In this document: positions 43,854 through 51,939 of the stretch, piece by piece
Numbering within the stretch: the first letter of the stretch is position 1
Layout: every line of letters starts with the position of its first letter
NCBI RefSeq assembly: GCF_943846705.1
Contig: NZ_OX044366.1
Location: forward strand, 4,154,001 to 4,218,000
Length of the DNA: 64,000 bases
Source: an uncultured Pseudomonas sp.
GTDB lineage: Bacteria; Pseudomonadota; Gammaproteobacteria; Pseudomonadales; Pseudomonadaceae
Direction of reading: 5' to 3'
Notes under the pieces: generated by a model
What the model was told of the DNA's origin: nothing
What the model saw: the letters and a program-made list of their open reading frames with translations, nothing else
Databases searched by the model: none
Made by a program: the position numbers and the translations under genes

Positions 43854-45362
43854 ATGGAAACGCTGAATTTCTTGATGCAGGGCTTTGAGGTCGCCACCCG
43901 ACCGGAAAACCTGTTGGTCGCCTTGTTCGGCGCCTTTGTTGGCACCATCGTCGGCCTGTTGCCGGGCCTGGGCCCAATCAATGGCGTGGCACTGCTGCTG
44001 CCACTGGCCTTTGCCCTGGGCCTGTCGCCGGAAACCGCGCTGATTCTGCTGGCTGCGGTGTACCTGGGTTGTGAGTACGGCGGGCGCATTTCCGCCATTT
44101 TGCTCAACGTGCCGGGCGACGCCGCCGCGGTAATGACCACCCTCGACGGCTACCCGCTGGCCCGCCAGGGCAAGGCCGGGATCGCCCTGTCACTGTCGGC
44201 GGTCAGCTCGTTTATCGGCAGCATCATCGCCACCTGCGGGGTGGTGCTGTTTGCGCCGATCCTGGCGAAGTGGGCGGTGGCCTTTGGTCCCGCCGAATAC
44301 TTTGTGCTGATGATCTTCGCCATCGCCTGCCTCGGCGGCATGGTCGGCGACAAACCGGTAAAAACCCTGATGGCGGCGCTCATCGGCTTGGCCTTGGCCA
44401 CAGTCGGCGTGGACTCCACCACCGGTGTCTACCGCTTTACCTTCGGCAGCGTCAGCCTGTCCGACGGCATCCAGTTTGTGATCGTGGTGATCGGTTTCTT
44501 CAGCGTCAGTGAAGTGCTGCTGATGCTGGAAAAAACCCACAACGGCCAGAAAGCCGTGAAAGCCAGCGGCCGCCTGCTGTTCAACTTCAAAGAGTTCTGC
44601 TTCACCTTCTGGACCATGGTGCGCAGCGCCCTGGCCGGTTTCGTTATCGGCGTATTGCCGGGTGCCGGCGCGACCATCGCCAGTGCCATGACCTACATGA
44701 CCGAAAAGCGCATGGCCGGCAGCAACGGTAAATTCGGTGACGGCGACCTGCGCGGCCTCGCCGCTCCAGAAGCCGCCAACAATGCCTCGGCCTGCGGCTC
44801 GCTGATCCCCATGCTAACCCTCGGCGTACCGGGTTCCGGCACCACGGCGGTGATGATCGGCGCGTTGACCCTGTACAACATCACCCCCGGCCCGCTGTTG
44901 TTTGAGCAGCAACCGGATGTGGTGTGGGGCCTGATCGCCTCGCTGTTTATCGGCAACGTGATTCTGCTGGTGATGAACATCCCGCTGGTCGGCCTGTTCT
45001 CGCGCATGCTCAGCGTGCCTAACTGGGTGCTGGTACCGGCGATTACCGTGATCAGCATGGTCGGCGTCTACGCGGTGCACAGCACCACCTTCGACCTGGT
45101 GCTGATGGTCGGCCTCGGCGTATTCGGTTATATCTTGCGTAAGCTGGACTTCCCCCTGTCGGCCTTGATTCTCGGCTTCGTCCTCGGTGAACTGATGGAA
45201 GACAACCTGCGTCGCGCCCTGTCGATCTCGGCAGGCGACCTGAACATCCTCTGGAGCAGCCCGATCAGCCTGTGCCTGTGGGCCCTGACTGCATTGATGC
45301 TGGGCATGCCAGGGCTACGCTGGTGGCGCGCCCGTCGTGCCGCGCAACTGGCTAGTGCCTAA
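43854..45362 (+). CDS. tctA: Tricarboxylate transporter large membrane subunit TctA
   Basis: The 502-residue protein is the 12-helix core subunit of a TTT transporter. Diagnostic segments are GLLPGLGPINGVALLLP near the N-terminus, GCEYGGRISAILLNVPGD, and LGVPGSGTTAVMIGAL. It starts two bases after tctB. Confidence 0.95.
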   Translation: METLNFLMQGFEVATRPENLLVALFGAFVGTIVGLLPGLGPINGVALLLPLAFALGLSPETALILLAAVYLGCEYGGRISAILLNVPGDAAAVMTTLDGYPLARQGKAGIALSLSAVSSFIGSIIATCGVVLFAPILAKWAVAFGPAEYFVLMIFAIACLGGMVGDKPVKTLMAALIGLALATVGVDSTTGVYRFTFGSVSLSDGIQFVIVVIGFFSVSEVLLMLEKTHNGQKAVKASGRLLFNFKEFCFTFWTMVRSALAGFVIGVLPGAGATIASAMTYMTEKRMAGSNGKFGDGDLRGLAAPEAANNASACGSLIPMLTLGVPGSGTTAVMIGALTLYNITPGPLLFEQQPDVVWGLIASLFIGNVILLVMNIPLVGLFSRMLSVPNWVLVPAITVISMVGVYAVHSTTFDLVLMVGLGVFGYILRKLDFPLSALILGFVLGELMEDNLRRALSISAGDLNILWSSPISLCLWALTALMLGMPGLRWWRARRAAQLASA

Positions 45363-46389
45363 GCACGCTGTGCTCACCGGCTGGCACGGTTGGTGGGCTA
45401 CCCCGCTGATCGGCCTGGCCGGCGGCACCTTGGCCAGCCTGATCGGCTGGCCTTTGCCGTGGATCATCGGCTCTCTGCTAGCGGTTATTGTGGCGCGCTG
45501 CAGTGGCTGGCTGGTCAGCGAAGTACCAGGCGGGCGCAAGACCGGTCAGTGGCTGGTCGCCAGCGCTATCGGCCTGCACTTCACCCAAGAAGTGTTCACT
45601 GAACTGCTCAGCCACTTCACCATCATTCTGCTTGGCGCGCTGATCACCCTGCTGCTCAGCCTGATCGGCATCACCCTGCTGCGCCGCGCGGGCCTCGACC
45701 GCGCCACCGCATTTTTTGCCAGCATGCCGGGCGGCGCCAGTGAGATGGTCAACCTGGCCCAGCGGCACAACGCCGAAACCGCCAAGGTGGCCGCTGCGCA
45801 CAGCCTGCGCCTGCTGCTGGTGGTGCTGCTGATCCCAGCCATCTTCACCTGGAGCATGCCACCGATCGCGCCACCGCTGCCGGCACCGGTGAGCTGGCCA
45901 TGGCTAGCCGTGCTGCTGCCCGCTGGCGCGCTGCTGGCCTGGTTGTGGGGACGCTTAGGCCAGCCCAACCCATGGATGCTCGGGCCGTTAACCGTGTGCG
46001 CGGTGGCCAGCGTCAGCTTCGACCTGCACCTGGGTTTGCCCAATGGCCTGGGCCAAATCGGCCAGTGGCTGATCGGCTGCGCCCTGGGCTGTCACTTCGA
46101 CCGCACGTTCTTTCGCAGCGCGCCGGGCTTTCTCGCGCGCATTCTGCTGTTCTGCCTGCTCGCCATGCTCGCTGCCGCCGGCCTAGGGCAAGGCTTAGGC
46201 TGGCTGGCCGGGGAAAACCAGCGTTCGCTGATGCTCGGCATGATGCCCGGTGGCATCACTGAACTGTGTTTAACGGCCGAAGCCCTGCAACTGTCGGTGG
46301 CCGTGGTCACTGCGCTGCAGGTGCTGCGGCTGTTTCTGGTGATGTTTCTCGCTGAGCCGTTGTTCAGGCTCTGGCAACGCAACGGCTAA
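45337..46389 (+). CDS. AbrB-family putative membrane protein, tct-linked
   Basis: This is a 350-residue polytopic protein of the AbrB/AbrB-duplication membrane family (pfam05145), with internal duplication visible in repeated GW(P)LPWIIGSLL-like segments, and with ASMPGGASEMVNLAQ and GMMPGGITELCLTAEAL. Such proteins are often annotated as regulators, but the helices suggest a transporter. It overlaps tctA by 26 bases if GTG 45337 is the start; GTG 45355 and 45370 are alternatives. A terminator follows. It may add a second uptake or efflux function to the operon. Confidence 0.8.
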   Translation: MPRNWLVPKHAVLTGWHGWWATPLIGLAGGTLASLIGWPLPWIIGSLLAVIVARCSGWLVSEVPGGRKTGQWLVASAIGLHFTQEVFTELLSHFTIILLGALITLLLSLIGITLLRRAGLDRATAFFASMPGGASEMVNLAQRHNAETAKVAAAHSLRLLLVVLLIPAIFTWSMPPIAPPLPAPVSWPWLAVLLPAGALLAWLWGRLGQPNPWMLGPLTVCAVASVSFDLHLGLPNGLGQIGQWLIGCALGCHFDRTFFRSAPGFLARILLFCLLAMLAAAGLGQGLGWLAGENQRSLMLGMMPGGITELCLTAEALQLSVAVVTALQVLRLFLVMFLAEPLFRLWQRNG

Positions 46390-46410
46390 GCCCGTTAAAG
46401 ACCACGTTTA

Positions 46411-46434
46411 GCCCGCCCTGTGCGGGCTTTTTTT
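46411..46434 (+). terminator. Rho-independent terminator of the opdH-tct operon
   Basis: GCCCGC-CCTGT-GCGGGC (46411-46427) is followed by seven T. It lies 22 bases after the AbrB-family gene stop. Confidence 0.9.
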
Positions 46435-46450
46435 ATCTGCGCAAAAGCAC

Positions 46451-47143
46451 TTAAGCCTCAGGCAAACGCCAACTCACCGGGGGCAAATCATGCTGCTGGA
46501 GAAACTTGTTGCAGCGGCTGAAGTGACCATTGCCGATAAAGCCGCGATGCGCCGACAGCGGCGACGGGTGCACGGATTTCAATACCAGGTGCTTGCTGCT
46601 ATCGATGAGCTTTTCCTTGCTCTGCGCATGCGCGCCCCACAGCAGAAACACCAGCCGCGCCTGCTCCTGGCTGACCACTTCGATCACCTTGTCGGTAAAC
46701 GTCTGCCAACCGATCTTGGCGTGGGAGCCGGCAATACCATGCTCCACGGTTAATGACGTGTTGAGCAGCAGCACACCCTGCTCCGCCCAGTGCTGCAGAT
46801 TGCCGTGGCTGGCGATGTCGATATTCAGGTCGCGCTTGAGCTCTTTGTAGATATTGAGCAGCGACGGCGGCGTCTTCACGCCCGCCTGCACCGAGAAGCA
46901 CAGGCCATGGGCCTGCCCCGGGCCGTGATAAGGGTCCTGGCCGATCACCACCACCTTAACCTCGGCCAAGGGCGTGGAGTTCAATGCGTTGAAGATCAGC
47001 GCACCCGGCGGATAAATCTCCTTGCCCGCCGCCTTCTCCGCCCGCAGAAAGTCGCCCAGCTGACGCATATAGGGCTTCTCGAACTCATCATGCAGCGCGG
47101 CTTTCCAGCCGGCTTCGAGTTTGACGTTATCTGCAGCGCTCAT
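46451..47143 (-). CDS. ung: Uracil-DNA glycosylase
   Basis: Ung removes uracil from DNA. The 230-residue product has the catalytic motif GQDPYHGPGQAHGL with Asp70 and the HPSPLSAHRGF motif near residue 193. It converges with the tct operon terminator and is monocistronic. Confidence 0.97.
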   Translation of the reverse strand: MSAADNVKLEAGWKAALHDEFEKPYMRQLGDFLRAEKAAGKEIYPPGALIFNALNSTPLAEVKVVVIGQDPYHGPGQAHGLCFSVQAGVKTPPSLLNIYKELKRDLNIDIASHGNLQHWAEQGVLLLNTSLTVEHGIAGSHAKIGWQTFTDKVIEVVSQEQARLVFLLWGAHAQSKEKLIDSSKHLVLKSVHPSPLSAHRGFIGNGHFSRCNKFLQQHDLPPVSWRLPEA

Positions 47144-47331
47144 GCCTGTGTCCTGCCTGTACCAACGGAGACGGCACGCTAAGGAAGGTGCCCGGGCAAG
47201 TCAAGGCGAACGGCCATGCCGCATGGCTTCGCATAAGCCATCCACTGGCGCTGATCACGCGCTGCACCAGACCGATGCCTAGCGTTATATACGCCTGGTG
47301 CGCTGCTATCACCTCGCCGCCTGCACCAAGC

Positions 47332-48027
47332 TCACGCTAGCAGTTCAATAATCCACTGCGTCTGTCGAGTAACCTTCTGCACCCTCTCCTCGGGCACCGC
47401 CTGTCGCGCCTGAGCGAGGTCGGCCAGGGTCTGCTGCTTCAAACGTAACATACGTTGCCACTTGGCCAGGAACGCCGGGCTGCGCCTCTGCATCTGCAAC
47501 GGGCCAAAGTACAGCTCTTCGGCGCTGTAAATCACCGGCCCGGAGCGTTCGGCAACGATGATTTCGTAGGCAAAGCGGTTTTCCCGTAGCACTTCCTCAC
47601 AGAGGATGCGGTAGCCATTGTCCATCAGCCATTGGCGCAGCGGCTGCTCACCGCCGTTGGGCTGCAGAATCAGCCGCTCCTGACCACTCAGGCGGGCCTT
47701 ACCGCTGTCGAGGATGTCGCGGATCTTCTCGCCACCCAAGCCGCAGAGAGTGATGGCAGTGATGGCATCTCCCGGCTCGATCGCCGCCAAACCATCTGCC
47801 AGACGTACGCTGACCAGTTGGCTCAGGCCACTCTCGCGCACAGTGCGTTGCGCCGCGTGGAATGGCGTCAAGGCCACCTCCCCTGCCACCGCAGCCGCGA
47901 TGGCACCACGACCCAGCAACGCCACCGGCAGATAGCCGTGGTCCGAGCCAATATCAGCCAAGCGCGCACCTGCTGGCACATACGCAGCCACACGCTCTAG
48001 GCGCATAGACAATGTCTGTTCGTTCAA
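47332..48027 (-). CDS. tRNA (adenine-22-N1)-methyltransferase TrmK family protein
   Basis: The 231-residue SAM-dependent methyltransferase has motif I ARLADIGSDHGYLPVALLG and VAGEVALTPFHAAQRTV. The second half contains GGEQPLRQWLMDNGY. The family includes TrmK, which modifies A22 of certain tRNAs in Gram-positive bacteria; Pseudomonas members are less studied. The start is TTG at 48025-48027 (NEQTLSMRLERV), with AGGGG upstream; the ATG seven codons later (48004-48006) is an alternative. Confidence 0.8.
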   Translation of the reverse strand: MNEQTLSMRLERVAAYVPAGARLADIGSDHGYLPVALLGRGAIAAAVAGEVALTPFHAAQRTVRESGLSQLVSVRLADGLAAIEPGDAITAITLCGLGGEKIRDILDSGKARLSGQERLILQPNGGEQPLRQWLMDNGYRILCEEVLRENRFAYEIIVAERSGPVIYSAEELYFGPLQMQRRSPAFLAKWQRMLRLKQQTLADLAQARQAVPEERVQKVTRQTQWIIELLA

Positions 48028-48240
48028 CTCCAGCCCCTTTTCAGCATCGGCATCCGGCACCTGTGGCCGCAGCGGAGCGAGAGTTTGTCGAGCAACGCGG
48101 TGCATGGCAAATCCCAACGACCAGTGCGATTAATCTCGCCGAAGCTAGCGTTCAGAGATCACCCACCGCGAACCTGAGTGATGGGCTGTTTTCGACCCAG
48201 AGCAGCTGTTTAGTTATATCGACCCATCACCGTTTATTGA

Positions 48241-48591
48241 TCAGAGCAAATCAACACCGAACCGGCGGACGCACAGGGCAAACAAACCGAAACAACCCGC
48301 GGTGGCAACAATGTAGATCAGCAGCGCTGGCCAGAAACCAAATCGAGGTAGAAGAAAGGGGAACGCGAGCAGCATCGGTAGAGTGGGTAATACGTACCAA
48401 AAGGTGTACCAGGCATGATTAGCAATTTTGTCTGTGGCTTGGTTTTCAACGTTTAGCCAGATCAGTGTCAGAACGGTGATTAGTGGTAAAGCTGCAATCA
48501 ACCCCCCAAATTTATCGCTACGTTTCGCCACCTCTGAAACGACGACTACCACGATTGCAGTCAGAAAATATTTGCTGATAACCCAGGTCAT
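48241..48591 (-). CDS. DUF3147 family membrane protein
   Basis: The 116-residue product has four predicted transmembrane helices and matches the DUF3147 family pattern (KRSDKFGGLIAALPLITVLTLIW, AWYTFWYVLPTLPMLLAFP). GGGAGG lies six bases before the ATG at 48589-48591; the longer open frame is not used. It is downstream of the CsoR/RcnR gene by 37 bases on the same strand, so it is probably in the same operon. Function is unknown; a role with the metal cassette is inferred from position only. Confidence 0.8.
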   Translation of the reverse strand: MTWVISKYFLTAIVVVVVSEVAKRSDKFGGLIAALPLITVLTLIWLNVENQATDKIANHAWYTFWYVLPTLPMLLAFPFLLPRFGFWPALLIYIVATAGCFGLFALCVRRFGVDLL

Positions 48592-48628
48592 CTTGTACCT
48601 CCCAGGACACTGTTGATGGTGCTCTTTG

Positions 48629-48916
48629 CTAGAGGTACTTGGTGATTTGCTTGAAGTCTTCAAGGGATGTGCGCTCGCCTGCCGCGAGTGCTTCGACTGT
48701 GTGCTCCAGACAGTGGTCGATGTGATCTTGGATAAGCACACGCTTGGCCTGGCAGACGGCTTTTTCCACAGCATGCAACTGCTGAGCGATGTCGACGCAG
48801 GCCCGATGGTCTTCGATCATGGTGACGATGCTGCGCAGATGGCCCTCCGCACGCTTCAACCTTTTGACGATATCGCTATGACTTTGGTGCTGATGGCCGT
48901 GTTCGTGATCGCTCAT
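48629..48916 (-). CDS. Metal-sensing CsoR/RcnR-family repressor
   Basis: This 95-residue protein is all-helical and belongs to the CsoR/RcnR/FrmR family (IVKRLKRAEGHLRSIVTMIE). The ligand fingerprint is Cys40-X24-His65-X3-Cys69, as in CsoR (Cu) and InrS (Ni), preceded by a His-rich N-terminus (HEHGHQHQSH). Copper, nickel or another thiophilic metal could be the inducer; FrmR-type formaldehyde sensing is less likely because of Cys69. It is divergent from the His-rich exported protein gene, and a perfect C6-T-G6 palindrome lies between them. Confidence 0.87.
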   Translation of the reverse strand: MSDHEHGHQHQSHSDIVKRLKRAEGHLRSIVTMIEDHRACVDIAQQLHAVEKAVCQAKRVLIQDHIDHCLEHTVEALAAGERTSLEDFKQITKYL

Positions 48917-48955
48917 GCCTTGAGTCTCATGCGTCGATGAATTACGCTCGCATCC

Positions 48956-48974
48956 TATCCCCCCTGGGGGGATA
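48956..48974. promoter_or_regulatory. CsoR/RcnR-type operator
   Basis: TATCCCCCCTGGGGGGATA is a perfect palindrome with nine-base arms around a central T. G/C-tract operators flanked by AT are the known targets of RcnR/CsoR proteins. It lies 40 bases upstream of the repressor gene and 61 bases upstream of the divergent gene, so one repressor could control both directions. Confidence 0.8.
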
Positions 48975-49034
48975 TGGTCAAACCTGTAACCCCTCCAGAA
49001 AAGCCAACAGTCTAGGCATTGAAAGAACCCAAAC

Positions 49035-49394
49035 ATGCTCAGCAGCCCCATCAGCACCCAGGTGATTTTTGCCCTTGCTCTCGCCATCTTGCTGGCCTGG
49101 GCTGGGCATACATCTGCGCTGTTTATGGGATCGAGCCAGCCAGCATGGGGCGGCAATGACAGTGCTCATTCGCATGCGCACGGCGACGGCGCATTTGCCT
49201 GCGCAGTATGCTCGGATCATTACCACTCCTCGCTGACAGCTGATCATCTGCATGAAACGCCGCACCTGACCACGCTGCTGAGTATCACTACACGGCCAGA
49301 TCGTGCGCAGCCGATAGAAGCCCCTCGCTACTCCATTCCCCCCAGCCCGATCTTTCTGATCGAACGGCCACCACGTCCCATATTCGTGCTCTGA
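49035..49394 (+). CDS. Exported His/Cys-rich protein of metal cassette
   Basis: The 119-residue product has an N-terminal hydrophobic signal or anchor (VIFALALAILLAWAGHTSALF) followed by a metal-binding-like stretch: HSHAHGDGAFACAVCSDHYHSS and HLHETPH. The C-terminal 40 residues are Pro-rich. It is the first plus-strand gene after the operator. It is not recognised as a named family. A periplasmic metal buffer or sensor is inferred. Confidence 0.68.
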   Translation: MLSSPISTQVIFALALAILLAWAGHTSALFMGSSQPAWGGNDSAHSHAHGDGAFACAVCSDHYHSSLTADHLHETPHLTTLLSITTRPDRAQPIEAPRYSIPPSPIFLIERPPRPIFVL

Positions 49395-49441
49395 CACTGG
49401 CCGCCGTGCGGCCCAAGACCCCTTTAATTTAGGACTCAACC

Positions 49442-50179
49442 ATGCATTCGCTATCTATGGGCGCAATGGACGCATCTGCCGTGCGCCCGAATCGCTCGTT
49501 ACTACTGTTGCTGCTGTTCACGGCATTGCTGTTTCTCGGCATACCTGAAGCATTGGCCCACGCTGTTGCCGAGGGCGACAAGGGCTTTATCCAGGAAAGC
49601 TCCGGGGTGATGGCGCTGCCGTTCATCTACATGGGCGCAAAGCACATGATCACCGGCTACGACCACCTGTTGTTCCTCTTCGGGGTGATCTTCTTTCTCT
49701 ACCGCCTGAAAGACGTAGGGCTCTACGTCACCCTGTTCGCCGTGGGGCACACCGTGACGCTGCTGCTCGGCGTATTGGCGGAAATCAGCATCAGCTCTTA
49801 CGTGATCGACGCCATTATCGGCTTCTCGGTGGTGTACAAGGCGCTGGATAACCTGGGCGCGTTCCAGCGCTGGTTCGGCTACCAACCAAACACTAAGGCG
49901 GCAACGCTGCTCTTTGGTCTCCTCCACGGCTTCGGTCTGGCGACCAAAATTCAGGAGTACGAGATTTCGGCAGATGGCCTGATCCCCAACCTGATTGCCT
50001 TCAACGTCGGCGTCGAGATCGGCCAGCTGCTGGCCCTGAGCGCCATTCTGATTGTTATGGGCTATTGGCGGCGCACCGCCAGCTTCTGGCGTCATGCCTA
50101 CACCGCCAACGTCGCCATGATGAGCGCCGGTTTCCTCTTGATGGGTTACCAGCTCACCGCCCTGATCGTGTCTCAATAA
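49442..50179 (+). CDS. HupE/UreJ-family membrane protein
   Basis: The 245-residue protein has a signal-like N-terminal helix and about six further transmembrane helices. HupE/UreJ landmarks are present: GYDHLLFLFGVIFF, VGHTVTLLLG, GLLHGFGLAT and FNVGVEIGQ, with conserved His positions. The family includes nickel/cobalt permeases. TAGGA lies upstream of the ATG at 49442. It follows the His-rich gene by 47 bases and ends 12 bases before the anchored protein gene. Confidence 0.83.
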   Translation: MHSLSMGAMDASAVRPNRSLLLLLLFTALLFLGIPEALAHAVAEGDKGFIQESSGVMALPFIYMGAKHMITGYDHLLFLFGVIFFLYRLKDVGLYVTLFAVGHTVTLLLGVLAEISISSYVIDAIIGFSVVYKALDNLGAFQRWFGYQPNTKAATLLFGLLHGFGLATKIQEYEISADGLIPNLIAFNVGVEIGQLLALSAILIVMGYWRRTASFWRHAYTANVAMMSAGFLLMGYQLTALIVSQ

Positions 50180-50191
50180 GGAATTCTCCGC

Positions 50192-50854
50192 ATGTTCAAT
50201 ACCAAGCTTCCAACCCACAGCGAATTGCCGACCAGCCGCCAACTGCTGCGCTCTACCGTGATCGCCTTGGGTGTTGCCGCCGTCTTATTGGGCACCGTGG
50301 TGATGCCAGCGGAATACGCCATCGACCCAACCGGAGCTGGCCGCATGCTCGGCCTGACCCAGATGGGCGAATTGAAAATAACCCTGTCCGAAGAAGCGGC
50401 AGCGGATGCAGCTGCTCAGCCAGCGACGGCCCCCGTCGTACAGGCCCCCGCGCCTGCTCAGCCGGCACCTCAACAACACGTTGCGGCAGCAGCCGTGGCT
50501 GAACCGGCAGCAGAGCCTCAGCTAGCCCTGAAGTCCGATGAGGTGACTGTCACGCTAAAGCCGGGCGAGGCCAGTGAAATCAAGCTGGAAATGCTGGACA
50601 AGGCCATGGTCAGCTACGAGTGGACGACTAATGGCGTACCGGTCAACCACGACACCCACGGTGAGCCCTACAACGGCCCGAGTGGTTATTTTCACAGCTA
50701 CAGCAAGGGCAAGCAGGTCAAGGGTGACAAAGGCGAATTCACCGCCATCTTCGACGGCACCCACGGCTGGTTCTGGCGTAATCGAAGCAACAGCGACGTG
50801 ACCATCACGCTAAAGACCAAGGGCGAGTACCTGAGCCTCAAGCGAGTCATCTAA
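50192..50854 (+). CDS. Transmembrane-anchored periplasmic protein of metal cassette
   Basis: The 220-residue product has one N-terminal transmembrane helix (about 20-40), a Pro/Ala-rich linker (about 70-108) and a C-terminal beta-rich domain (112-220) with aromatic residues and HDTHGEPYNGPSGYFHSYSKG. Related proteins are annotated only as transmembrane anchor proteins. AAGGAA precedes the ATG. It sits between the HupE-like gene and the small lipoprotein. The linker suggests the domain reaches across the periplasm, but the role is unknown. Confidence 0.75.
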   Translation: MFNTKLPTHSELPTSRQLLRSTVIALGVAAVLLGTVVMPAEYAIDPTGAGRMLGLTQMGELKITLSEEAAADAAAQPATAPVVQAPAPAQPAPQQHVAAAAVAEPAAEPQLALKSDEVTVTLKPGEASEIKLEMLDKAMVSYEWTTNGVPVNHDTHGEPYNGPSGYFHSYSKGKQVKGDKGEFTAIFDGTHGWFWRNRSNSDVTITLKTKGEYLSLKRVI

Positions 50855-50923
50855 GGCGCATGCCCCTTCGCCATCGGGCGCAGGGGCATCTACAACCATG
50901 ATCGGAATTGAAAGGATTACACG

Positions 50924-51052
50924 ATGACAACCACAACTGCCCTGAGTCGTTGCCTGCTGTTATTTGGCCTGCTGGGCTTACTGTCCGCATGTGGCGGCGG
51001 TGAACCGGAAACTCAGTCTGATGTTGAAAGCCACGGTCATGCGCATGACTAA
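50924..51052 (+). CDS. 42-residue lipoprotein with His tail
   Basis: This short frame begins ATG ACA ACC, giving a signal peptide with lipobox LLSAC (Cys23), then GGGEPETQSD and a terminal SHGHAHD. AAAGGA lies upstream. It comes 69 bases after the anchored protein and its His-tail matches the metal theme of the cassette. It is too short for usual gene calling, so it is probably unannotated elsewhere. Confidence 0.72.
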   Translation: MTTTTALSRCLLLFGLLGLLSACGGGEPETQSDVESHGHAHD

Positions 51053-51389
51053 GCGCTGGGGGCATACGAAGCCAGGGGCGACATCGCCTAAATAGCTCGT
51101 AGGATGGGTTAAGCGCAGCGATACCCATACTGCTGCCGGCTCAGCACCTTGGTTCGTCTGTGAACCTGATGGGTATCGTTTCACTCAATCCATCCTACGC
51201 ATGCGCTGAAATCGGGCCAGACTGCGAAATTGATACTGAGAGGCTGCGCCTGAACGAAACCGTACATTCAGGCCAGAAAAACTAAATACACCCCCCTTTG
51301 AACGACCTAACCCCACCAAGACTGAATACACTACGCCCCCGATTATCCCGGGCCATAACCATGGCTGCACGCACAAGGAACTCGCCTGA
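51053..51389. other. Intergenic region right of metal cassette
   Basis: This 337-base region contains one copy of the GTAGGATGGGTT repeat (51099-51198), then AT-richer leader sequence of the next gene. No further gene, RNA or attachment site is evident. Confidence 0.6.
51099..51198. repeat. Dispersed inverted repeat, GTAGGATGGGTT family, copy 3
   Basis: Imperfect 30-base arms begin GTAGGATGGGTTAAGCGC and end ACTCAATCCATCCTAC around about 40 bases. It is related to the copies at 23542-23617 and 43328-43367. It marks the right border of the metal cassette. Confidence 0.8.
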
Positions 51390-51887
51390 ATGGCTTCCCC
51401 AGACAAACAGCACAAACGCGCCCAGCGAGCCAAAACCAAGGCCAAGCAAAACCGCGCAGGTAAGCCCAAAGCCACTGTCGTGCATCCGGTGCTGGCCAAT
51501 CCGTTGATTAACGAGCCGTTCGATGATGTCGACATCGACCTGAGCACCTTCGACTTCAAAGACATCGAAGAGAACGGTTTCGACCCGGCGCACTTCGACG
51601 ATTTGTTCCAAGCGATGAAAGTTGGCGAAGGCATCAGCCTGCTCGCCATGTGCGTGGTGTTCCTGCAATACCCGGTGTTGGAGCTGGTGGTGGCGGAGGA
51701 AGCGGAAGATGCGGCCACCGACTTTATGATGGGCCTGCTGATCACCTATCGCGGGATATTCCATGATGAAGACGAAGACACTGCGGTGGAGTGGATCGGC
51801 GGTGACGCCTTCCAAAAGGCCTACGACGAAGCGTCGATGATCCTGCAGAAGAAGAACGCGCGCGGCACTCCAGGCGCCAGGGCTTAA
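51390..51887 (+). CDS. Conserved hypothetical protein with basic N-terminus and acidic core
   Basis: The 165-residue product has a Lys/Arg/Gln-rich N-terminus (KQHKRAQRAKTKAKQNR) and an acidic body (FDDVDIDLSTFDFKDIEENGFD). AAGGAA lies upstream. By memory of PAO1 it occupies the position of PA0749 between ung and the AraC regulator. No domain is recognised. The strong charge split suggests nucleic-acid or ribosome association, which is speculative. Confidence 0.7.
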   Translation: MASPDKQHKRAQRAKTKAKQNRAGKPKATVVHPVLANPLINEPFDDVDIDLSTFDFKDIEENGFDPAHFDDLFQAMKVGEGISLLAMCVVFLQYPVLELVVAEEAEDAATDFMMGLLITYRGIFHDEDEDTAVEWIGGDAFQKAYDEASMILQKKNARGTPGARA

Positions 51888-51939
51888 CAGCGCTGTAGAT
51901 GGCCGACAGCCGCACTCTCGCGGCGGGCTAACAGCGAAC

